The notes beneath the pieces are model-generated. The model had not been told where the DNA came from. It saw only the letters and a program-made list of their open reading frames with translations, and did no database searches. The translations under genes and the position numbers were made by a program. This document shows positions 7,610-15,109 of a stretch of DNA of 64,000 bases, in pieces (positions within the stretch are counted from its first letter, which is position 1; each line of letters starts with the position of its first letter). The stretch spans positions 1 to 64,000 of the forward strand of contig NZ_JAMXBH010000012.1 in assembly GCF_023913735.1 (NCBI RefSeq), in the 5' to 3' direction. Source of the DNA: Pseudarthrobacter raffinosi (GTDB lineage Bacteria > Actinomycetota > Actinomycetes > Actinomycetales > Micrococcaceae).

Positions 7610-8659
7610 CTAGTCGAGTTTCTGCCAATCCCGGGCCGACCACTCCAGCAGCCGTTCCAGGGGCCAGGTGGTCACGATGCGCTCCGCGGGAATATTGTTA
7701 TGCGCGGCGCGGGCAGCCCCGTACTGGAGGAAGTCGAGCTGGCCCGGAGCGTGGGCGTCGCTGTCGATCGAGAACAGGCAGCCGGCGTCGAGGGCCAGCT
7801 GGATCAGGTCATCCGGCGGGTCCTGCCGCTCGGGGCGGGAGTTGATCTCTACCGCCACGTTGTATTCGGCGCACGCCGCGAACACCTCCCGGGCGTCGAA
7901 GTCCGATTGCGGCCGCGTGCCACGGGAGCCCTCCACCAGGCGGCCGGTGCAGTGGCCGAGCGCATTGGTCTGGGGGTTCTGGATGCCCTGGAGCATCCGC
8001 TGGGTCATGGTGGCGCGGTCCGCCCGAAGCTTCGAATGGACGCTGGCCACCACAACATCCAGCCGGTCCAGCATGTCCGGCGACTGGTCCAGTTCGCCGG
8101 TTTCCAGGATGTCCACCTCGATGCCGGTCAGGAGCCGGAATCCGTCATCCTTGCCGTCAAGTGCGGAGGCGGCGTTGATGGCGGCCACTACATCGAGCTG
8201 TTCGGTCAGGCGCTCGGCGCTGAGCCCGTTGGCGATGGTCAGGTTGGGCGAGTGGTCTGTCAGTGCCAGGTAGTCTCTGCCCAGCAGGCGGGCGGCATCG
8301 GCCATGAGCTGGATGGGGGAGCCGCCGTCGGACCAGTCGCTGTGGCTGTGGAGGTCGCCGCGGAGTGCTGCGTGGAGTTCGGCCCCGCCGTCGGCCAGAG
8401 GCGCCCCGCTGCGCTGGCGCAGGTCCTCAAGGTACTCGGGCACCTCGCCGTCCACGGCCTGCCGGACCACCTGGTACGTTCTGTCGCCGATGCCCTTCAT
8501 GCTCTTGAGCCTGCCGTCCCGGGCCCGGACTGCCACCTCCGAAGGGTCAAGCCCGGCGATGATCCCGGCCGCCTTCCGGAAGGCCTGGACCTTGAACGTG
8601 GCAGCGCGTTCCCGTTCCAACCAGAAAGCAATTTCATTGAGTGCGGCGACGGCATCCAT
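7610..8659 (-). CDS. PHP-domain protein with PolX-like helix-hairpin-helix N-terminus
   Basis: A 349-residue protein. Residues 1-80 resemble the DNA polymerase X/HhH region (LNEIAFWLER, FRKAAGIIAGL, LKSMKGIGDRT). From about residue 100 there is a PHP phosphoesterase domain with metal-binding motifs GDLHSHSDWSDGG, LTDHSP, HSKLR, and a terminal SIDSDAH. No nucleotidyltransferase palm is present between them, so it is a hydrolase relative of PolX and not a polymerase. A role in DNA repair is plausible but inferred. Confidence 0.82.
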   Translation of the reverse strand: MDAVAALNEIAFWLERERAATFKVQAFRKAAGIIAGLDPSEVAVRARDGRLKSMKGIGDRTYQVVRQAVDGEVPEYLEDLRQRSGAPLADGGAELHAALRGDLHSHSDWSDGGSPIQLMADAARLLGRDYLALTDHSPNLTIANGLSAERLTEQLDVVAAINAASALDGKDDGFRLLTGIEVDILETGELDQSPDMLDRLDVVVASVHSKLRADRATMTQRMLQGIQNPQTNALGHCTGRLVEGSRGTRPQSDFDAREVFAACAEYNVAVEINSRPERQDPPDDLIQLALDAGCLFSIDSDAHAPGQLDFLQYGAARAAHNNIPAERIVTTWPLERLLEWSARDWQKLD

Positions 8660-8827
8660 CTGTCCATCTTCGCCTGTTCCGGCCGCTTCGGTCAGGTGTC
8701 TGCGGGCCGATTTTGAGTTATTCCCGCCGAGGCCCTATAGTTTTAGAGTCCAGTTCGGAGCAACTGCAAACGTAAAGACTGAGGGCCCTCGGCTCGAAGC
8801 CTTTTATTTTGTGCCGAACGGGTTCTG

Positions 8828-8900
8828 GCCCCCATCGTCTAGCGGCCTAGGACACCGCCCTTTCACGGCGGCGGCACGGGTTCGAATCCCGTTGGGGGTA
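8828..8900 (+). tRNA. tRNA-Glu (anticodon TTC)
   Basis: A 73-nt cloverleaf. Acceptor GCCCCCA pairs with TGGGGGT, anticodon stem CCGCC/GGCGG holds loop CTTTCAC, and the T-arm is CGGGTTCGAATCCCG. CCA is not encoded. Confidence 0.95.
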
Positions 8901-8990
8901 CGCAAGAAACTGGTCTGGCAGGCTGAAAACGTCTGGTAAGCTGGAAGCCTTGAAAAAAGCGGTAGCGATGCCGCGAAGCAAGAAAATCAA

Positions 8991-9064
8991 GGCCCTGTAG
9001 CGCAGTTGGTTAGCGCGCCGCCCTGTCACGGCGGAGGTCGCGGGTTCAAGTCCCGTCAGGGTCG
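8991..9064 (+). tRNA. tRNA-Asp (anticodon GTC)
   Basis: A 74-nt cloverleaf. Acceptor GGCCCTG pairs with CAGGGTC (one G-U), anticodon stem CCGCC/GGCGG holds loop CTGTCAC, and the T-arm is GCGGGTTCAAGTCCCGT. The discriminator is G, as usual for Asp. CCA is not encoded. Confidence 0.95.
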
Positions 9065-9112
9065 CTCTGATTGCCGGAAGAAATTCCGGCGGTCAAGGTG
9101 ACATGTCACCTA

Positions 9113-9188
9113 GGCTCTGTAGCTCAGTTGGTAGAGCGTTCGACTGAAAATCGAAAGGTCACCGGATCGACGCCGGTCGGAGCCACCA
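9113..9188 (+). tRNA. tRNA-Phe (anticodon GAA)
   Basis: Acceptor GGCTCTG pairs with CGGAGCC, anticodon stem TTCGA/TCGAA holds loop CTGAAAA, and CCA is encoded at 9186-9188. The T-loop reads ATCGACG, so position 54 is A where nearly all elongator tRNAs have T. This is the last tRNA of the cluster and is followed directly by a terminator. Confidence 0.95.
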
Positions 9189-9193
9189 CTGGG

Positions 9194-9230
9194 AAGCATC
9201 AGTTCTTCGGAACTGGTGCTTTTCTTCTTT
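9194..9230 (+). terminator. Rho-independent terminator of the tRNA cluster
   Basis: A 12-bp stem (9194-9205 with 9210-9221, one wobble pair) closed by a stable TTCG tetraloop and followed by a T-rich run, just after tRNA-Phe. Confidence 0.85.
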
Positions 9231-9243
9231 AACGGCCCGTCCT

Positions 9244-9343
9244 ACGACGCGCATACTCCTTGTCGACGCGCAGATTCCCTGGCGACACCGAAATATAGGT
9301 GTCGCCAAGGATTTTCCGTGTCGGAGGGTAATTTGCGTGTCGT
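9244..9343. repeat. 100-bp dyad array of six CGAC/GTCG boxes at 19-bp spacing
   Basis: CGAC boxes begin at 9245, 9264 and 9283, and inverted GTCG boxes begin at 9301, 9320 and 9339. Each series has exact 19-bp steps and both are symmetric about 9293.5. The central arms GGCGACACC/GGTGTCGCC (9281-9289, 9298-9306) pair perfectly around an 8-nt loop, and the symmetry continues imperfectly to the outer boxes. It lies between the tRNA-Phe terminator and the levanase relic, and it does not code. Confidence 0.85.
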
Positions 9344-9634
9344 GAGATCCGATACCAGGCGCAGTCAGGCACGCTGACGGTTGACCGGTCCGCGGCCGGG
9401 ACCTCAAACTTTTCGGACAAGTTCAGCCCCTACCACCAGGTGAGCCTGCCACTGGTGGACGGAAAACTGAAGCTGCGGATCCTGCTCGATACCTTGTCAG
9501 TGGAGGTGTTCGCCCCCGGAAGCGGCACTGTTGTCACAGACCTCTTCCTGCCCGACTGGGCCGACACCGATACGTCGGTGTTCAGCGAAGGCGGAAAGGC
9601 CGGATTTACGCTGACCGGCCGGAAGCTGGCCTGA
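9332..9634 (+). pseudogene. C-terminal relic of a GH32 levanase/fructosidase
   Basis: The frame is open from a stop at 9329-9331 to 9634 but has no plausible start. From about 9353 it reads like the C-terminal beta-sandwich of glycoside hydrolase 32 enzymes: SGTLTVDRSAAG, LPLVDGKLKLRIL, the diagnostic SVEVF and VVTDLFLPD. The catalytic propeller is absent. The surviving sequence starts abruptly at the edge of the dyad array, so the rest was lost by deletion or recombination there. A hairpin at 9648-9671 (9-bp stem, no T-run) may be its old transcription end. Confidence 0.75.
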
Positions 9635-9705
9635 CTCGCCACGGATTCCCGTGCGTTCCCACACGCACGGGATAGGGTTGGGATCAACAGAAGGGGAAGT
9701 GTCTG

Positions 9706-10197
9706 ATGGAATACCAGAACCCACAACCCGATGCGGGCGTCGAGCGCCGGCTCGCTACCAGCCAGCCTGCTACCAGCCACCATGCCGCCAGCCAGGCGCC
9801 CGTGCCCGGTCATGGCCGGACCGTGATCGCTGAGACCGCCGTGGCAAAAGTTGCCGGCATCGCTGCCCGTGCCGTGCCCGGCGTCTATTTTTTGGGCTCG
9901 GCTCCGTCGCGTGCGCTGGGGGCCATCCGGGACGCCGTCGGCAGTTCGGACCATGCTGCAGGCGTCCGAGCCGAGGTCGGTGAGACGCAGGTGGCGGTGG
10001 ACATCAGCCTGGTGGCCTCCTACGGCACGCCCCTGCATTCCCTGGCCAATCAGGTGAGAGCAGCCGTTTACCGCGCGGTCGAGGAACTCGTCGGCCTGCA
10101 GGTCATTGAAGTGAATGTCGAAATAACCGATGTCTACGTGGCGCCGCCGGCGAAGGCCGGAGCCCCTGCCGTCGCCGAGAGGGAGGCACTGCTGTGA
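9706..10197 (+). CDS. Asp23/Gls24-family envelope stress protein
   Basis: A 163-residue protein. The first about 38 residues are polar and repetitive (SQPATSH/SQP), followed by an Asp23/Gls24 domain (GRTVIAETAVAKVAGIAARAVPGV, VAVDISLVASYGTPL, VQVIEVNVEITDVYV-like end). In Gram-positive bacteria Asp23 sits at the membrane by binding AmaP and responds to envelope stress. It is the first gene of a five-gene run in which each start overlaps the preceding stop, so translation is probably coupled. GGGGAAG precedes the ATG. Confidence 0.9.
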   Translation: MEYQNPQPDAGVERRLATSQPATSHHAASQAPVPGHGRTVIAETAVAKVAGIAARAVPGVYFLGSAPSRALGAIRDAVGSSDHAAGVRAEVGETQVAVDISLVASYGTPLHSLANQVRAAVYRAVEELVGLQVIEVNVEITDVYVAPPAKAGAPAVAEREALL

Positions 10198-10385
10198 ATC
10201 TGACCGTTGTGGGCATCGCCATGGGCGCCTTCGTGGCGTTTATGTCCTTCCAGTTCGGGCTATGGGGCTTTCTGGTCTCGCTTCTCTTTATGGCCATCGG
10301 CGCCCTCCTGGGCCGCGCAGCGGAAGGGAAACTGGACCTGCGCGGCGTCCTGGATGCCATCATCGGCCGGCGCTCATCGTCATGA
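10194..10385 (+). CDS. DUF2273 small membrane protein
   Basis: A 63-residue protein with two hydrophobic segments (about 2-18 and 22-40) and a basic C-terminus. DUF2273 proteins are typical partners of Asp23/AmaP genes. It begins with GTG overlapping the Asp23 stop by 4 bp. A role as a membrane component of the same complex is inferred from context. Confidence 0.85.
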   Translation: MNLTVVGIAMGAFVAFMSFQFGLWGFLVSLLFMAIGALLGRAAEGKLDLRGVLDAIIGRRSSS

Positions 10386-10762
10386 CGGCAGCCGCACCAT
10401 CCATTCAGGGTCGGGTCCTGAGCGGCCACAACCGCATCAGCACGCAGGCCCTGACCAGCCTTGCCAGGACAGCCGCCGCGGAAGCCCTGGGTGTGGAGCC
10501 CCACGATGTCCGGGCGGACTGGACGGACGACGACGGCCTGCTGGCGTTGTCGCTGGTGTCACCGATCAGGATCCCGCCGCTGGCCACCGTGCTCAGGGAT
10601 GCAAGCCGGGTGGCCGCATTCGGTGGATCCATTTGGGACCGGACGGTCGATGCCAAATCCAGGATCATGTCAACGGTCACGGCCCTCAGCGGCGCCAGTC
10701 TGAGCAGGGTGGATATCCGCATCAGCGGCGTAAAGCCGATCGAGGGAGGCCGGGTCCAGTGA
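10382..10762 (+). CDS. Asp23-operon soluble protein (second Asp23-like)
   Basis: A 126-residue protein that starts with ATG overlapping the DUF2273 stop. It shows ISTQALTSLARTAAAEALGVEPHDV and a later RVDIRISGVK, the helix-then-strand pattern of small Asp23/Gls24-like proteins in actinobacterial clusters. There is no signal peptide or membrane segment. It is probably a second, shorter Asp23-type subunit; the function is otherwise unknown. Confidence 0.7.
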   Translation: MTAAAPSIQGRVLSGHNRISTQALTSLARTAAAEALGVEPHDVRADWTDDDGLLALSLVSPIRIPPLATVLRDASRVAAFGGSIWDRTVDAKSRIMSTVTALSGASLSRVDIRISGVKPIEGGRVQ

Positions 10763-11418
10763 CCGGAGGATCAGTGGACGGGGACCTGGATTCGAGGCAA
10801 ACAAACCGCGCCCGAGCCCAGCGGCAACCTGATATGCGCAGGGTCGTCTACCGGGAAACCCATTCCTCGCGGGCAGCGGTGGCCACGGTGGCAGCGGTCC
10901 TGGTGATGGGGCTGGCCGGTTACGGTCTTCTCGAATCGGCCGTGCACGCCATTGGTCAGCCGGCCTGGCTGATCGAACCGCAACTGGCGGCGGAGCGCAT
11001 CGTTGCTCTTCCGGCGGGTATCCCGCCGTTGCTGCTCGGTGCCAGCGGCGGCGTAGTAGCCATGGTGGGGCTGTTTTTCCTGCTCAACGCCGTCCTGCCG
11101 GGAAGACGAGCCCGGCACGTGCTGAACGGCACCACGCTGAACGGCACCGGAAATTCGTCCGCCGTGGTGGTCGATGACGAGGTCATCGCCTCCGCCCTGG
11201 CACGCAGCGCACGGCTCGCTGCCAATGTCACCCCGGAGCAGGTCATGGTGGTGGTGTCCCGGCGGCAGATTATCGTCAACGTGCGCCCCACCTCAGGGGT
11301 TCCAGTAGCGGAAGCGGCGGTGCTGGCCGCGGTCCAGGACGAACTCAGCGGGATGTCACTGGTCCCGGTGCCTGACGTCCGCGTGAACATTTCCAACGTA
11401 GGAGTGATTGGAGCATGA
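10759..11418 (+). CDS. DUF6286-type membrane protein of the Asp23 cluster
   Basis: A 219-residue protein starting at a GTG that overlaps the previous stop. About 40 polar, Arg-rich residues come first, then two membrane helices (AVATVAAVLVMGLAGYGLL and LLLGASGGVVAMVGLFFLL) separated by an about 35-residue outer loop. A cytosolic domain from about 125 onward (VVVDDEVIASALARSARLAANV, VVVSRRQIIVNVRP) has an Asp23-like beta-alpha layout. Proteins of this architecture accompany AmaP in actinobacteria; the precise role is unknown. Confidence 0.75.
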   Translation: MTGGSVDGDLDSRQTNRARAQRQPDMRRVVYRETHSSRAAVATVAAVLVMGLAGYGLLESAVHAIGQPAWLIEPQLAAERIVALPAGIPPLLLGASGGVVAMVGLFFLLNAVLPGRRARHVLNGTTLNGTGNSSAVVVDDEVIASALARSARLAANVTPEQVMVVVSRRQIIVNVRPTSGVPVAEAAVLAAVQDELSGMSLVPVPDVRVNISNVGVIGA

Positions 11419-12026
11419 CGGCCACACCCTCGCTCCTCAACCGGATCCTGCTCGGCATCCTCGGCCTCAAGCTGCTCGCCGTGGGCATCCTGCTCGTCCT
11501 GCTGGCCACCGTTCCACCCGTGGCAACCTGGTGGCATGCCTGGTCCGGATCGGCCTGGCGCAGCGTCAAACAGTTCTTCGACAACACCCGCTTTCCGGGA
11601 CGTCCGGAAAGCTGGCTCTGGATTGTGATGGCGTTTGCCCTGGTGGTTCTGATTGGCCTGATGGTTGCCTGGATTGCGCAGCAGGGCAAAGGCCGGAGCA
11701 ACTTGCTGGTGGCCGAGTACGATCCCGGGACAGTAGCCGGAGACGTCCGGATCAGCGGGGGAGTAGCGGAGCAGGCGTTGAAACACGCCTTGGCTGAACG
11801 GCCCGATCTGGCGGGTGCCACGGTGGCAACCTACGATGTCCAGGGCAGCCCCGCCCTGAAAATCCGGCTCCAGCCGCGCCAGGGCGTGGCGCCGCATCTC
11901 CTTGCGGCCGAGGTCTCTGCCCTGGTGGACGCCTTGGACCAAGTGGTGGGAAAACAGACACCCGTCCTGATTCACATTGGTGCCGGGGCCAGGACACGGT
12001 TCAGCCGCGCTGAGCGCGTCCGTTAG
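11415..12026 (+). CDS. amaP: Alkaline shock response membrane anchor AmaP
   Basis: A 203-residue protein with two N-terminal membrane helices (LLAVGILLVLLATVPP; WIVMAFALVVLIGLMVAWI) joined by a Trp-rich loop, then a cytosolic domain. In Staphylococcus AmaP anchors Asp23 to the membrane; the same arrangement fits here. Its ATG overlaps the upstream stop (ATGA). It is the last of the overlapping genes, and the next gene follows after 104 bp with its own ribosome-binding site. Confidence 0.8.
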   Translation: MTATPSLLNRILLGILGLKLLAVGILLVLLATVPPVATWWHAWSGSAWRSVKQFFDNTRFPGRPESWLWIVMAFALVVLIGLMVAWIAQQGKGRSNLLVAEYDPGTVAGDVRISGGVAEQALKHALAERPDLAGATVATYDVQGSPALKIRLQPRQGVAPHLLAAEVSALVDALDQVVGKQTPVLIHIGAGARTRFSRAERVR

Positions 12027-12130
12027 TGTGATCCGGGGGACATCTGTTGTGCCGATGCCGGCGGACATCGCCTGGCAACGGGCCACCACCACTGTCCGGA
12101 TCGAATATCCGGGGAATCAAGGGGAATACC

Positions 12131-12403
12131 ATGAGCGAGCAAGTAACTGGCAGCGGAGCGGCAAACGAAGGCGCGGCAGAAGAGGCCAAGGAATTCGCTG
12201 GCGAGGCTGCGGAGAACGTGAAGGAATTCGCTGGCGAAGCTGCAGAAAACGTTAAGGAGTTCTTCGACGGCGACGTGGCTGAGAACGCCAAGGAACTCGT
12301 GGGCGATGTTGCTGAAAACGCCAAGGGACTGGCCGGCAGCGTGACCGAGAACGTGAAGGGCTTTGGCGCGAAGATCGCCGGTCTGTTCAAGGGCGGCAAA
12401 TAG
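12131..12403 (+). CDS. LEA-like small protein with 11-residue repeats
   Basis: A 90-residue, charged protein made almost wholly of 11-residue units of the type AENVKEFAGEA, six or seven in tandem. This periodicity gives an amphipathic helix as in group-3 LEA and related desiccation-protective proteins. The first two units are nearly identical at the DNA level (GAATTCGCTGGCGA repeated), a sign of recent internal duplication. GGGGAA precedes ATG 12131. It may be co-regulated with the envelope-stress operon just upstream (inference). No catalytic motif is present. Confidence 0.75.
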   Translation: MSEQVTGSGAANEGAAEEAKEFAGEAAENVKEFAGEAAENVKEFFDGDVAENAKELVGDVAENAKGLAGSVTENVKGFGAKIAGLFKGGK

Positions 12404-12434
12404 GCCCAACCATGGGGTATGCCCCACGATGCCT

Positions 12435-12475
12435 AAAGGGCGCCGCGCTCCCCGGGGAGCGCGGCGCCTTTCCTT
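12435..12475 (+). terminator. Rho-independent terminator after the stress operon
   Basis: A very GC-rich stem (12435-12451 with 12456-12471, one bulged G) and a short loop, followed by TTTCCTTTG. Confidence 0.85.
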
Positions 12476-12594
12476 TGTGCGCCCTTTGTGGGCATAGCCG
12501 CATGTCGAAGCCGTCTCACGGTCCCGGGCATCATCGCTGCGGCGCCCAAACTCCCGTGGACGGGGGCCTAGATATCCTTTCGGACACAACCGGA

Positions 12595-12633
12595 TGTAAA
12601 CGCTTGCATTCATGGCCGGAGCCTGATTAGTAT
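12595..12633 (+). promoter_or_regulatory. LacI-type operator overlapping the promoter of the sugar ABC operon
   Basis: TGTAAACGCTTGCA (12595-12608) has the central CG dyad of LacI-family operators. Its right part supplies a -35-like TTGCAT (12604-12609), and TAGTAT at 12628-12633 is a -10 at 18-bp spacing. The rest of 12476-12712 shows no gene. The regulator at 16229 is the obvious candidate binder (inference). Confidence 0.6.
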
Positions 12634-12712
12634 GTGATTCAGACCACGCAATGATGTCCGTTGCCTTTGTCTCACCTGTTGAAGTTCTGTAACTCACCGA
12701 GGAGTCCTCAGC

Positions 12713-14050
12713 ATGAAAAACCGCAAATACCTGCTTCCGGTTGCTGCCACCGGAATTCTGGCGCTGTCCCTGACGGCCTGTAGTCCCGGCGGGGGCGGTG
12801 GCGGCACCACCGGCAGTGACTGCTCTCCCTATGAGAGTTACGGCAAGCACGACGGCAAGACCGTCTCCGTCTACTCCACCATCGTGGACATCGAAGCTAC
12901 CAACCTGGAAACCGCCTGGGCAACGTTTGAGGAATGCACCGGCGCAACCATCAAGTACGAGGGCAGCAAGGAATTCGAGACCCAGATCGGTGTCCGGGCC
13001 AAGGCTGGAAACGCCCCGGACGTCGCCATCTTCCCGCAGCCAGGCCTCCTGGCCGATCAGGCCAAGGCAGGCGGCCTGAAGCCGGCTCCGAAGGCAGTCT
13101 CGGATCTTGTGGACAAGAACTGGTCCGCTGACTGGAAGAAGTACGGCACGGTGGACGGGACCTTCTACGCGGCACCGATGCTCGCGAACGTCAAGGGTTA
13201 CGTCTGGTACGCCCCGAAGACGTTCAAGGACAAGGGCTGGGAAGTTCCCAAGACCTGGGACGAAATGCTGACACTGTCCAAGAAGATCGCCGATGACGGC
13301 ACCATGAAGCCGTGGTGTGCCGGCTTCGAATCCGGCGAAGCGACCGGCTGGCCGGGCACTGACTGGGTCGAGGATGTTGTCCTCCGCGCTCAGGGCCCCG
13401 AGGTCTACGACCAGTGGGTCACGCACGGGATTCCCTTCAACGACCCCAAGATTGTGGATGCGCTGAACCAGACCGGCGAGATCCTCCTGAACTCCGACTA
13501 TGTCAACGGCGGATTTGGCGACGTTCGTTCAATCCTGACCACCGGCTTCGCGCAGGCAGGTCAGCCCGTCCTCGATGGCCAGTGCGCCATGCACCACCAG
13601 GCCAACTTCCAGGCAGCCAACTGGCCGGAAGGGACCGCTGTGGCTCCCGATGGCGACGTCTGGGCCTTCATGACGCCTCCGATCGACCCCAGCAAGGGCC
13701 AGGCAATCACCGGCGGCGGCGAGATGGTGGGCGCTTACAAGGACACCCCGGAGGCGCAGGCCTTCCTGGCTTACTTGGCCAGCGCCGAGTTCGCCAACAA
13801 CCGAGTCAAGCTCGGTGGCGTCATCAGTGCCAACAAGGGACTGGACCCGGCGAGTGCCCAGACGGAACTCGACAAGCAGTCCATCGCACTGCTCCAGGAT
13901 CCGGACACCGTCTTCCGCTTCGACGGCTCTGACCTGATGCCGGGCGCCGTAGGCTCCAACTCCTTCTGGAAGGGCATCGTTGCATGGATCAACGGCACTC
14001 CCGCCCAGCAGGTTGCCGACAGCATCGAAGGCAGCTGGCCTAAGAGCTAA
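12713..14050 (+). CDS. Sugar ABC transporter substrate-binding lipoprotein (AglE-like)
   Basis: A 445-residue extracellular binding protein. The N-terminus is a lipoprotein signal with lipobox LTAC (Cys about 23), then a Gly-rich linker. The mature part is a class-1 (MalE/AglE-type) solute-binding protein: EFETQIGVRAKAGNAPDVAIFPQPG, WYAPKTFKDKGWEVPKTWDE, FESGEATGWPGTDWVED. The last matches the alpha-glucoside-binding AglE group, so di- or oligosaccharides such as trehalose, maltose or sucrose are likely. It heads an operon with two permeases; no ATPase gene is present, so a shared MsmK/MalK-type ATPase elsewhere must serve it. Confidence 0.88.
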   Translation: MKNRKYLLPVAATGILALSLTACSPGGGGGGTTGSDCSPYESYGKHDGKTVSVYSTIVDIEATNLETAWATFEECTGATIKYEGSKEFETQIGVRAKAGNAPDVAIFPQPGLLADQAKAGGLKPAPKAVSDLVDKNWSADWKKYGTVDGTFYAAPMLANVKGYVWYAPKTFKDKGWEVPKTWDEMLTLSKKIADDGTMKPWCAGFESGEATGWPGTDWVEDVVLRAQGPEVYDQWVTHGIPFNDPKIVDALNQTGEILLNSDYVNGGFGDVRSILTTGFAQAGQPVLDGQCAMHHQANFQAANWPEGTAVAPDGDVWAFMTPPIDPSKGQAITGGGEMVGAYKDTPEAQAFLAYLASAEFANNRVKLGGVISANKGLDPASAQTELDKQSIALLQDPDTVFRFDGSDLMPGAVGSNSFWKGIVAWINGTPAQQVADSIEGSWPKS

Positions 14051-14060
14051 CCTCCTTCGC

Positions 14061-14097
14061 ATCGCGCCCTTGGGACATCAAGTCCCAAGGGCGCGAT
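14061..14097 (+). terminator. Intercistronic hairpin after the binding-protein gene
   Basis: A perfect 16-bp inverted repeat (14061-14076, 14082-14097) around the 5-nt loop ATCAA, without a T-run. It sits between the binding-protein gene and the permeases, where such structures usually stabilise the upstream message or partly stop transcription. Confidence 0.65.
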
Positions 14098-14143
14098 GTC
14101 GATTCAGAACAAACAGATCCACGCACACCACGGAGGTTGGGCA

Positions 14144-15109
14144 ATGGAGTTTCTTGGAGGAAAATTTCTTCAAGTTTTTATCGCCTTGGCGGTTTTTGCC
14201 GCGCTAATTGGGCTGATCATGCTGATTGTGGACAGGGCTCCCAAATCAGTCAAAGACAAACTGACGATCGTTGGCTTTTTGGCGCCGGCGGCAATCCTGA
14301 TGCTGGTCGGCCTGGTTTATCCCGCCGTGCAGACATCATTCCTGGCATTCACGAATGCCTCCGGCCAACCCAACGGAGTCGATAACTTCGTCTGGATGTT
14401 TACCCAGCCCGAGGCGCTGGCCACCCTCCGCAACACGGTGATCTGGACCGTTCTGGTGCCGTTGCTGTCCACGGTCTTCGGTCTCGCTTACGCGGTGTTC
14501 ATTGACAAGGCGCGCGGCGAAAATGCCCTCAAAGCTTTGGTCTTTATGCCGGTGGGCATCTCGATGGTGGGCGCCGGCATCATCTGGAAGCTTGTGTACG
14601 ACTACCGCGGCCCCGGCATTGAACAGACTGGCGTCGTTAACGCTGTGCGGGTTGCCCTGGGCATGGACCCCAAGCAATTTCTTCTTGATGCCCCGGAAAA
14701 CACCATCTTCCTCATCATCGTGATGGTTTGGATCCAAACAGGCTTTGCCATGGTGATCCTCTCCGCTGCCATCAAGGGCGTGCCGGTGGAACTGGTTGAG
14801 GCAGCGCGCCTGGACGGTGCCAACCCCTGGCAGCAGTTCCGCAATGTGACGGTTCCCGGCATTCGGGGCGCTTTGGTGGTGGTGCTGACAACCATCACCA
14901 TCGCCACCCTTAAAGTCTTCGACATTGTCCGCACCATGACGGCGGGCAACTATGACACGTCCGTGATCGCCAACGAGATGTACACGCAGGCCTTCCGCGC
15001 CGGCGAACCGGGCAGGGGTGCGGCGCTGGCCCTCGTCCTGTTCCTTCTCGTACTGCCCATAGTGGTCTACAATGCCCGCGTACTTCGTCAGCAAAGGGAA
15101 ATCCGATGA
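14144..15109 (+). CDS. Sugar ABC transporter permease (AglF/MalF-like)
   Basis: A 321-residue inner-membrane permease with about seven hydrophobic segments. The first helix (FIALAVFAALIGLIMLIV) precedes a short linker and the core beginning VGFLAPAAILMLVGLVYP. The coupling motif is ELVEAARLDGANPWQQFRNVTVPGIRG, the EAA loop that contacts the ATPase. ATG 14144 is chosen because CGGAGG lies 8 nt upstream; a further in-frame ATG at 14096 lies in the hairpin and has no such site. It overlaps the next permease by 4 bp. Confidence 0.9.
   Translation: MEFLGGKFLQVFIALAVFAALIGLIMLIVDRAPKSVKDKLTIVGFLAPAAILMLVGLVYPAVQTSFLAFTNASGQPNGVDNFVWMFTQPEALATLRNTVIWTVLVPLLSTVFGLAYAVFIDKARGENALKALVFMPVGISMVGAGIIWKLVYDYRGPGIEQTGVVNAVRVALGMDPKQFLLDAPENTIFLIIVMVWIQTGFAMVILSAAIKGVPVELVEAARLDGANPWQQFRNVTVPGIRGALVVVLTTITIATLKVFDIVRTMTAGNYDTSVIANEMYTQAFRAGEPGRGAALALVLFLLVLPIVVYNARVLRQQREIR

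Noticed and set aside
9244..9343. CRISPR array
   Set aside because: The repeated boxes are only about 6 bp, half are inverted, and there is no long conserved repeat or cas gene.
9113..9343. Integrative-element attachment site at tRNA-Phe
   Set aside because: No second copy of the tRNA 3' end and no integrase were seen within the window. The position is suggestive only.
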